This document shows, in pieces, positions 23,101 to 35,100 of a stretch of 64,000 nt of DNA. Numbering within the stretch: the first letter of the stretch is position 1; each line of letters begins with the position of its first letter. Origin of the DNA: Patiria miniata (Eukaryota; Echinodermata; Asteroidea; Valvatida; Asterinidae); assembly GCF_015706575.1 (NCBI RefSeq), contig NW_024037069.1:32943315-33007314 (forward strand). Direction: 5' to 3'. The position numbers and the translations under genes are program-made. The notes under the pieces are model-generated. The model was not told the DNA's origin. It saw only the letters and a program-made list of their open reading frames with translations, and did not search any database.

Positions 23101-26100
23101 ATTGACTGAGTGAGTTGCTGACTGACATACTGATTGACTGTCTGAATCACTCACCACCCGATAGGCTGGCAGACTGACTGACGGAAACACTGATTGACTG
23201 AGTGAGTTGCTGACTGACATACTGATTGACTGTCTGAATCACTCACTACCCGATAGGCTGGCAGACTGACTGACTGAGTCACAGATTGACTGAGTGAGTT
23301 GCTGACTGACATACTGATTGACTGTCTGAATCACTCACTACCCGATAGGCTGGCAGACTGACTGACGGAAACACTGATTGACTGAGTGAGTTGCTGACTG
23401 ACATACTGATTGACTGTCTGAATCACTCACTACCCGATAGGCTGGCAGACTGACTGACTGAGTCACAGATTGACTGAGTGAGTTGCTGACTGACATACTG
23501 ATTGACTGTCTGAATCACTCACCACCCGATAGGCTGGCAGACTGACTGACGGAAACACTGATTGACTGAGTGAGTTGCTGACTGACATACTGATTGACTG
23601 TCTGAATCACTCACCACCCGATAGGCTGGCAGACTGACTGACTGAATCACTGATTGACTGAGTGAGTTGCTGACTGACATACTGATTGACTGTCTGAATC
23701 ACTCACCACCCGATAGGCTGGCAGACTGACTGACTGAATCACTGATTGACTGAGTGAGTTGCTGACTGACATACTGATTGACTGTCTGAATCACTCACCA
23801 CCCGATAGGCTGGCAGACTGACTGACGGAAACACTGATTGACTGAGTGAGTTGCTGACTGACATACTGATTGACTGTCTGAATCACTCACTCCCCGATAG
23901 GCTGGCAGACTGACTGGCTGAGTCACAGATTGACTGAGTGAGTTGCTGACTGACATACTGATTGACTGTCTGAATCACTCACTCCCCGATAGGCTGGCAG
24001 ACTGACTGACTGAGTCACAGATTGACTGAGTGAGTTGCTGACTGACATACTGATTGACTGTCTGAATCACTCACGACCCGATAGGCTGGCAGACTGACTG
24101 GCTGAGTCACAGATTGACTGAGTGAGTTGCTGACTGACATACTGATTGACTGTCTGAATCACTCCCCACCCGATAGGCTGGCAGACTGACTGACGGAAAC
24201 ACTGATTGACTGAGTGAGTTGCTGACTGACATACTGATTGACTGTCTGAATCACTCACTACCCGATAGGCTGGCAGACTGACTGACGGAAACACTGATTG
24301 ACTGAGTGAGTTGCTGACTGACATACTGATTGACTGTCTGAATCACTCACTACCCGATAGGCTGGCAGACTGACTGACTGAGTCACAGATTGACTGAGTG
24401 AGTTGCTGACTGACATACTGATTGACTGTCTGAATCACTCACTACCCGATAGGCTGGCAGACTGACTGACTGAGTCACAGATTGACTGAGTGAGTTGCTG
24501 ACTGACATACTGATTGACTGTCTGAATCACTCACTACCCGATAGGCTGGCAGACTGACTGACTGAGTCACAGATTGACTGAGTGAGTTGCTGACTGACAT
24601 ACTGATTGACTGTCTGAATCACTCACTACCCGATAGGCTGGCAGACTGACTGACTGAGTCACAGATTGACTGAGTGAGTTGCTGACTGACATACTGATTG
24701 ACTGTCTGAATCACTCACTACCCGATAGGCTGGCAGACTGACTGACGGAAACACTGATTGACTGAGTGAGTTGCTGACTGACATACTGATTGACTGTCTG
24801 AATCACTCACCACCCGATAGGCTGGCAGACTGACTGACTGAATCACTGATTGACTGAGTGAGTTGCTGACTGACATACTGATTGACTGTCTGAATCACTA
24901 ACCACCCGATAGGCTGGCAGACTGACTGACGGAAACACTGATTGACTGAGTGAGTTGCTGACTGACATACTGATTGACTGTCTGAATCACTCACTACCCG
25001 ATAGGCTGGCAGACTGACTGACTGAGTCACAGATTGACTGAGTGAGTTGCTGACTGACATACTGATTGACTGTCTGAATCACTCACTACCCGATAGGCTG
25101 GCAGACTGACTGACGGAAACACTGATTGACTGAGTGAGTTGCTGACTGACATACTGATTGACTGTCTGAATCACTCACTACCCGATAGGCTGGCAGACTG
25201 ACTGACGGAGTCACAGATTGACTGAGTGAGTTGCTGACTGACATACTGATTGACTGTCTGAATCACTCACCACCCGATAGGCTGGCAGACTGACTGACGG
25301 AAACACTGATTGACTGAGTGAGTTGCTGACTGACATACTGATTGACTGTCTGAATCACTCACCACCCGATAGGCTGGCAGACTGACTGACTGAATCACTG
25401 ATTGACTGAGTGAGTTGCTGACTGACATACTGATTGACTGTCTGAATCACTCACCACCCGATAGGCTGGCAGACTGACTGACTGAATCACTGATTGACTG
25501 AGTGAGTTGCTGACTGACATACTGATTGACTGTCTGAATCACTCACCACCCGAAAGGCTGGCAGACTGACTGACGGAAACACTGATTGACTGAGTGAGTT
25601 GCTGACTGACATACTGATTGACTGTCTGAATCACTCACTACCCGATAGGCTGGCAGACTGACTGACGGAAACACTGATTGACTGAGTGAGTTGCTGACTG
25701 ACATACTGATTGACTGTCTGAATCACTCACTACCCGATAGGCTGGCAGACTGACTGACTGAGTCACAGATTGACTGAGTGAGTTGCTGACTGACATACAA
25801 ATTGACTGTCTGAATCACTCACCACCCGATAGGCTGGCAGACTGACTGACGGAAACACTGATTGACTGAGTGAGTTGCTGACTGACATACTGATTGACTG
25901 TCTGAATCACTCACCACCCGATAGGCTGGCAGACTGACTGACTGAATCACTGATTGACTGAGTGAGTTGCTGACTGACATACTGATTGACTGTCTGAATC
26001 ACTCACCACCCGATAGGCTGGCAGACTGACTGACTGAATCACTGATTGACTGAGTGAGTTGCTGACTGACATACTGATTGACTGTCTGAATCACTCACCA

Positions 26101-29100
26101 CCCGATAGGCTGGCAGACTGACTGACGGAAACACTGATTGACTGAGTGAGTTGCTGACTGACATACTGATTGACTGTCTGAATCACTCACTACCCGATAG
26201 GCTGGCAGACTGACTGACTGAGTCACAGATTGACTGAGTGAGTTGCTGACTGACATACTGATTGACTGTCTGAATCACTCACTACCCGATAGGCTGGCAG
26301 ACTGACTGACGGAAACACTGATTGACTGAGTGAGTTGCTGACTGACATACTGATTGACTGTCTGAATCACTCACTACCCGATAGGCTGGCAGACTGACTG
26401 ACTGAGTCACAGATTGACTGAGTGAGTTGCTGACTGACATACTGATTGACTGTCTGAATCACTCACTACCCGATAGGCTGGCAGACTGACTGACGGAAAC
26501 ACTGATTGACTGAGTGAGTTGCTGACTGACATACTGATTGACTGTCTGAATCACTCACCACCCGATAGGCTGGCAGACTGACTGACTGAATCACTGATTG
26601 ACTGAGTGAGTTGCTGACTGACATACTGATTGACTGTCTGAATCACTCACCACCCGATAGGCTGGCAGACTGACTGACTGAATCACTGATTGACTGAGTG
26701 AGTTGCTGACTGACATACTGATTGACTGTCTGAATCACTCACTACCCGATAGGCTGGCAGACTGACTGACTGAGTCACAGATTGACTGAGTGAGTTGCTG
26801 ACTGACATACTGATTGACTGTCTGAATCACTCACTACCCGATAGGCTGGCAGACTGAGTGACTGAATCACTGATTGACTGAGTGAGTTGCTGACTGACAT
26901 ACTGATTGACTGTCTCATTAAATGCCTTGGTCCAGTGGTTACGGTGTTTGACTCATGTATGAAGGTGCGTTAGTTCAAACCCGGCCAGGAACATGGTGTT
27001 TGTGCCCTTGGGCAAGACACTTAACTACAATTGCCTCTCTCCACTCAGGAGTATAAATGGGTGCCTGTGAGGGTCAAGGACTGATTGAGCGCTGATATCG
27101 GTTGCCGCTTGGTCCCATGGCCTGAATAACGGGAATAATTGTAAAGCGCTTCGAGATCATTGATACAATGGAAAGCGCTATATAAGCGCAATTATTATTA
27201 TTATTACTGTCTAATTGACTATTTGACTGATTGACTGTATGGTGCTTGAGTTACCGACTGACTGACTGACTGAATGACCATCCTGCTATCATGAGCTTAT
27301 TGAGAATCTCACACATGGATTTTGAGACGGTGACTTTCTTCGATTTGATTGCAGGGCCTCTAAACTGACCAATCTCCTGCGAGATGTCCTGGGAGGTAAC
27401 TGCAACACCAAGGTCATAGTTCACCAGAAGCCGCGGTCTGACCCCAGGGTCACCCAGGCCGTGCTGAACGCGGCCGAGTATTTCTCCAAGATCACAAACT
27501 TCTGTCTGTTGAATGATACAGCAGCTCAGGTACTGAAGCAAATGACTACATTATGCTGTGTCCAAATTGCTTGGCTATGGCTCGCTGAAGCCTTTTCCCT
27601 AAGACTCGTGTGTTACCACAAGTCGTAGCCAATTGAATTCAGACACAGCCTTAGACTTTAGGGGCAGATTGCAATAGCGCAGTCTTAGTCGGCTGGCTAA
27701 ACCAGTCCGATTTTAGCTCTTAGACGGTCTGGTTAAGACACCAAACGTCCATGGTTACGGGTGAATACCTGAGAGACTGCACAATTTGTTCGGTTTGTGT
27801 GATTCAAATCATGCAAAATCAACCAATCTGTCAATTCCGAGATTTGATGTTGAGAAAATTGTATTTGCACTACAACTCAGTGTCATTACATTTTTCTAGA
27901 AGATTCCTGCTATCCTGGAGAATCCTCCCTCCAAGCAGTTTTCTGCTATTTTAGGATTATCAAATATTCATCAACTGAAAAAATAAACATTCCGGGAAAG
28001 AATATTTCAACACACCGATGAATTCCAAAAATCCCAACTACGGATCATTTTAAGCCAGCTAGCCCAACCCAGGCTAACTATTTAAGACTATCTTAATACT
28101 TGGACCGTATCATTGCAATGGTCTGACTTATAGACTGACTGTCAGCCAGAACTTTAAGACTGTCTAATGCGCATAGATAGCTTTAAAACCGGTTATTGCA
28201 ATCGGTCCCAGGGTTTGGTCTTGATCCGCTATCAAGATATGAAGTTCATGTTGAGTTAGACGACAAGGAAGTTTGTATTTTTTTTCCTAACTGATACATT
28301 TCTGTCACTTTTTTTCTTTAACTATGTTCAAAATTAACCCCATCGATGTCATTACAAATACTGTACAAAGTCTGGTGTGGTTTGGAACTTCCTCGTTCTT
28401 TTCTAAATTCCCAGTTGCATGCCTGTTGTGAGTATAGACTTGTGAATTGACTTATGATTTCCCAATTAAGGAAATTGTGATGTACCTTTGATCTGATACG
28501 AGTACCTCAACTCAAGTGCTGAATGTGATCTTTTACTTTGTTATCTTGGTTTTTCTCAGGGCCTCGTCACACAGTACCGTGCCCAGTCACTCAACCAACA
28601 GGGGCAGCAAGTTGGCCCCTCCGCACCGGCCGTGTTTGACTCTGACGACCTAGCTGGAACCACCGCGAAATTGAAAAAGGAAAATGTAATAAGCCCTCTT
28701 TATCATCAGACACTGGCATTGTAACTGCCTGTGCATGGTCTTGTCATCTTGACCTCATTGACATTTGACCTCATTGACCTTTGACCTCATTGACCTTTGC
28801 CCTTGTTGACTTATGCCATCGTTGATAAGTAAGATTTGAGGCTTTGCATGGTGGAGATACTAAATAATGAAAGGTTTGCGGAAACACCATGTGCGAATAA
28901 TTTCGCAACTAAGAGAATGGTTCTGAAAAGAACCAGAGGTATCAACTCGACGTTCCGGTCAGTATGCTCTGACCGTCTTCAGATCATTGATCTTTGTCAT
29001 CGCTGATCTTTGACCTCTTCTCTATTCGAAGATGAAGCTGAAGGAGGAAGAGGGCTACCTGAGGCGGAGACTCGACCAAATGGACAGTCGCCTCGGTGAC

Positions 29101-32100
29101 GTTGCCATGGCAAAGACGGATTTATCGGCCAAGCTGATTAGTAACGAGGAAGAGCGACTGAAGGTTTGTTTGATGGTCTCGGGACGACGAGGCTCGTAAA
29201 TTGAAGCAGAGCTTCATGTCACTTTAATCTAATCTGGCTATGGATATATTTTATGAATATTGATGATGACGGTTTTCTCAATTTACTCGGGAGATTTTTG
29301 TTTAAAAAAATCCAACTCCTGTTTAAAAGATATTTTTAAGCAAGTCATACAAGGAGCCATAGTATAATCAAGCGGGATCTTTTGATATGTGTTTGCAGGT
29401 TTCTAAGATGCTGGTTGATCTACAGATTGAGAACAATCGCATCAAAGAGAAGGCGTCGCAGGAAATATTTGAGCTGAACAACAAGGTAATTTATGCCTTA
29501 ATCATTACCCCTAAAGGATGCTGGATAACCTCCTGGAAGAGAATGTGGTCTCTCTGAAGATTTTGTCAAACATCAATAAAGAAATTGCCTGGGAGTGTAA
29601 GGTATCAATGGAAAGCTGACCAAGCAACAGACGCAATCACACTGACTTTGTTGAAGCTCAAAATGTTCTCATCCTAACCCACTACCTTTGAAGGGAATAT
29701 ACAAAATTTGCTTTTGCTGTAATTTTCAGAAATAGATGTATTTGGGGATTATAATCGTATAGCAAATACTGTTACACTGACTTGTTTGAAGTTTTGTGTT
29801 CGTAGATGCTGGAAAAATCGAGAAACACAATCATATTCCTGTAGTCTGGTTCCCTGACTGCACTTAAGATGAGACAGAGCAGTCTATAGACGTCAGGGAA
29901 TTGTAAGGTCAGGGAACCAGTCTAGCTGGCTTGTACCCGTTCGTGGGTGTGTAATGGATTGCAAACAAACTTGACTTATGAAAATTGGTAAATTGGGGGC
30001 AGTATTTAAAAAAAACCCAGTTTTTTCCAATGCTGGTCGGCCGACCACCGTTGGAAATTGATATAAATTTACCACTTTTCTTGAAAATGACAGCACACCT
30101 GGTGCCATGATTTTACAGGATGCTATAGACTGTCATTCTTTAACAGTCCAGTAATGTATTTCATAATAATTTGGTAGTTTTGTTTTTTGATGTTTGCAAA
30201 TGTTGTATATTCCCTTTTTTGAAATTACCATTTTGTTTTTATAACACCCTATGTAGCTGATGTCCATAGACAGTGATTACAGACAAGTCCTGATGACAAA
30301 AGAACGGCTGGCAAAGGAGTCTAGGCTTGCCCGGGAGAGGTTGGATCTGATGGACCGGGAACGGCAAGAGTTAGCTGACAAGTACGTCCTGATGAAGGCG
30401 GACTACGGTGCCTTGGCAGAAAAATACGACAATGAGGTAAGATAAACAAAAGCCGCATTGCAGAATGCTGACACCTGTTATCTGGGAGCTGGGCCAAATG
30501 TCATAGGACTGAAGAAGAAAATGCTGTCGAGCACGTTATGAGCTAAGCTAAAATTAGCAGAGAACTAGTTAATTATACCAGCACTACTCTGGAACCTCAG
30601 CCTAAGTGGTTGTAGCAGTGTCAAGAATTTGTATTTAAAGGACTTCTGCCTCAACTAGTCAGTTTTCAAACAAAGACATTTTTAGGTCTGTTGGCTTAAC
30701 AGTTTTCATTTTATTTATTCATTTATCTTTTTATTTATTACATTTCTTTTCGCAGATTATGCCCAAACAGTTTCAAACTGGTTTCCATTGGGGCCCTGCA
30801 TACATTACAAACTATGAAATATAGTTAGGTGTATTGGTGAAACAAAATTATGAACACTAGAAATATTTACACAAATAAAGCTATATAGACAAGTCTATTT
30901 TAAAAATGCAGTATAACGCATGAATTGCTGATTACGGGGTTGGAGGGAAAAAACGACGAAAACCCTTCTGGGAAAAAATATGGGGAAATTCCCGATCTGG
31001 TTCCCCATTACTGTAAGGAGGATGATTTGAACTGTAATCAATACCTGTGCCTGTAGTCTTGTCCTCTGAAATGAGGGTGTGTAGCCAGGTGGTTAGGGTC
31101 TCATGACCAGGGGGTCAGGGGTTCGAATCCTGCTGCTGACCATATGTTGTGTCCTTGGGCAAGCCACTTCACCCCCACTTGCCTCTCTCTATCCAAGAGT
31201 ATCAATACGTACTGGCATCAGCTGGGGAGTAACCTGCAACGGACTTTCATCGAACATAGGGGGATATAGATTTAATCTGAATTATTTCATGCAATGGAGC
31301 AAACCCCCACCTAATGATGATGAGCAATATTGGCACGGGCCAGACCTTTCTTTGAATTTTCCAAAATCTGAATGTTGTTTTTAGGTCAGCCGTAACCAGC
31401 AGTTGGGCTTGGAGTTGCTGAATTTACTGAACGCCAAGGTGACTCTGCTGAAGCAAGAGGAGAACCTAGCACGAGCCTCGGTCCACAAGAGGGAACAGAC
31501 GGCCGAGGAGTTGCGACGAGCAAGGGACATCGCGTTGGGACTGAGTAGACAAAAAGAACGTGTGAGTATTACGATATCATCAATTCTGCTGTTTGAGTTT
31601 TTCACGACAAGATGGACCTTGTTTTCTAAATTCCCAGTCACATGCCTGATTAATTTTTCTCATTAAATTTCGTGATATCAAAACATAACTGTTCCTACGG
31701 AATGTCAAATTTCAAACATGTTGCAGTACTACTACTATTACTGTAATAGGGCGACAGGTTTTGCGAACTCCGTCCACAATAGGGCGATACACCTTATTGA
31801 GGCGACAAAATGACTGTCGCCCTTTTATGAAAACGACCCTTAGGACAAGGAATTTTGCCGTCGCTAACCATCTAGATCGATTCCTCATGGTCCAATTAGT
31901 ATAAATACTAAATTTCGTGGAAAAAACATAAGGTAAACTTGGGTTAGGTGACAGTTTAGGTTTGTGCACAAGTCTATGGGAAAGTCACTCTATTGGGGCG
32001 AAAAGAGTAATTATTATTTTATTGATTATTATTTATATTTTTTTAGTAATTTTAATGTGCAAAATTACTATTTGCTTCACCAGGCTGATGAAATCGGTGC

Positions 32101-35100
32101 ATCGGACCTGGACAGGCGAGAACTACAGAATAAGGTGAAATTCAACAATCAGTGTGGTTGCATGAATAATATAGTGACAGTCAATGAAAACGCAACAATA
32201 ATAATAATAATAGCTGGCATTTATATAGCGCTTTTACGCTGCAACAATTAGCGCTTTACAATTATTATTTTCCTTGTTTCAACGGGCAAACGCTCCTGAA
32301 ACCTGCTCAACTCCCTGGGGAGCATACAGCTCGATGCTGCCTGCTAGGCGCATAGGAAGCTAAATCAACCATGCACAATAACCATCTCTGCCCTCACAGG
32401 TACCCATTTACTCCTGGGTGGAGAGAAGCAGTGAGTGACAAAGTGCCTTGCCCAAGGGCACACACACCATAACCCCAGGCTGGACTTGAACCCACAACCT
32501 GCAGAATTACCCGCAGACCTTAAATCCCATGCTCTTAACCACAAAGCCACAGCATCACTGACAGATAAAAATGAAAACGCAGAACTAACACTGAAAACGC
32601 ATCACCTACATCCACGTCATTCTCCATGCTCTAGCAATGTATGTCTGATTCCCAAGGTATCCTGGGTAGGTGTAGGAAGAGCCTTGCAGCTTACTTGTTT
32701 TTTAATCGATTGCCAAATGAACATAGCGCCCTCTGTTAAAAAATGAAACATTTTGCATTCACTCAGATCAACAAGAGGGCGCTGTTTTATCTACATGATG
32801 AAAATGTTATAGCTGAGGAGTCTTTTTGCACAATGCATTGCAGTACACATCAACGTGATGTCTCGCGTTTGGATTTCGATATCTCTCTGCAAAATTAGAA
32901 TTAAAAGCTGAATTTTTGGTGATGCAATGCTCACAACAGCAACTTTGCTAGGCAGAAGTTTCAGGGATTATTGAAGAAACTGTAGTGAGTAAGAAGCTTG
33001 CAAATTTGATTCACACTGGTTTTATCATGCAGCACAAAGTTTTGCACGATATGGATACCTTAAGTTTTGGGACTCTCATACACAGTATTGAGAGTCCCAA
33101 ATTTTCGGACTACCCTGGCACATCCTTCCAGTAACAATTTTGGGGCTGCTTTTGTATTGATTTTTAAAATTATTTAATTATTTATTATTCAATGTGTTCA
33201 GTGGAACGCCGCTATACCAACCGCCGCTATACCAAACATTCGGCTATACCGAACATCGTCCTTGGCTCCCCATTTTTTGTGTACAAAACGTACCGAACAT
33301 TGTTGTTGAAAAATGTCAACAGAAGAGTGACAAGTGGCTATTGTTTCTCCAGGGAATAGAAGGGGAAATCCACCCATTGCTCTAGGTATAGTAAGCTCAA
33401 AAATTATGTAATTACATGATTCAATATTCGGCACCTGGTCAAAGTTGTCATTCAGTAGCTACCAGGGCGTGTAGGGTGAAGTTATGAAGGCCGCTATTTA
33501 TTGGAAAGCGAGTACCGGAGCGCTGACAGCTTAAAATCGCTATACCGAACGATCGCAATTACGAGCAATTCTGTGGATCCCGCGATGTTTGTTAAAAACG
33601 GCGTTCCACTGTATTGTGTTGATCATATCCTACCATGTTCAAGTTACTGCCGGCTGTGGCTCACAGTAACACACGTGTCTTATGGGATGTGGTGCTAGCT
33701 GTTAGCCATAGCCATGACATTCAAACCCAGGCTAACTTTTTATATTTCTTTAGCTCTTTGGAGATCACGACAGAATGAGGAGTGAGTACGATAAGATGAG
33801 GAGCCAGTATGACGACCAACAGGACAAACTTCAAAACAGGATGTAAGTCGGACATTGTAATGTCAATGATACCAAAATCATTTTTTTTTTTAAATCAAGA
33901 CAATATTTTAATCAGATTCCTGATCTGATGCTGAATTCTTCATTTGTGTCTCCTCTTGTAAAATACATGTATTTGCGGTTCAAGTGGTGATGAATGAGAA
34001 AAAAACCGAACTGTTTATTTAGCCATGAACTGGCATCGCATTTTTTTTCTCCATTCTTAAGCCAGCAGATCGTATAGCGCCCTCATGCACCTGTATACAA
34101 CCAGGCCTATAAGATATTGAGTTGCCACCTATGTCGAACGAATGCGAAGCCTATGAGGCCTACATGGCAAGCGCAGTCCCGCTCGAGTTCGTAACCCATT
34201 TACGTCGTTTTGAAACCTTGTTTGTTTTGTCCAAAAAAGTAAGAATTGTCTTCCTACATTTGATGGCAGATTATGTAATTTTCTTTTTCTGATTCATCGC
34301 TCTGGAGGGTTTTTTATTTTAAAGGGAAATAAAGTCCAATATTGCATTAGGTCTGATTCACATCTGGTGAATACGAAGTCACAGCAACAATGAAAGCATG
34401 GAACCAGACAAAGACTTGTCACAGTAAAAATGTCTAAGTCCCGAAAAACACTCACTGCGCATATTCAGTGCCGTGCTGGTAGAAGAGCTAAAACATGGGA
34501 TACCGGTTCACAGTCAAATATCCACTGCCCAAAAAAATTGAATGTGGTTATGTGGTGTGTGTTTATGCAGCACGTGAGGGGAATTCGGAAATGCAATGAA
34601 GAAGTTTGCAGTGGAAATGAAAATTGAACATTCTATTTCTCCTGTAGAATGGAATTAAATGCAACTCTGAAGACTGCCAGACAGACAACAAGAGATTGCC
34701 AACACAAACTGGCTCAGCAAGAAGTGGTAGGTCCAATTTCCTGGTTCCAAACAAAAATAAAACAGACAAAAATAATGGCATGATGACAATTGGATCAAAC
34801 GTTTCTTTCTTTTGGATCTTGTTCCTAGGATCTCATTTCTTCCAAGGAGAAGGTGAAGGAATGGGCAGTGGCTAACAGCCGATTGCAGACCCAACTGATG
34901 GAGAAGAACGAAGAGATGCGATCCCGCCTCACTAAATACCTGGAGGACATCGCTGTGAGTAGCAACAATCCTCCACAATGTCTTCCTCTCTCTAAAATCT
35001 TCTAAGACTCGTGTTCCACAGTTGGGCCGAAAAGTAAGAGGAAGGAATCAGTTCGACCCCGTTACATTTTGGTTTCAGACGGTTGAACTTTATGTACTCA

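Noticed and set aside
22043-25060. Repeated 85-codon minus-strand frames rich in S, V and Q
   Set aside because: By-products of the 92-bp satellite; frame length follows the repeat and there is no start context or domain.
21927-26908. CRISPR-like array
   Set aside because: Units are contiguous 92-bp tandem copies with no unique spacers, in a eukaryotic intron.
28919-28934. Histone gene 3' end
   Set aside because: No histone coding sequence nearby on the minus strand; the surrounding sequence is a dispersed repeat.
31103-31384. 93-codon plus-strand frame running up to CCDC78 exon 11
   Set aside because: Starts within a SINE and ends before the acceptor; not part of the gene.
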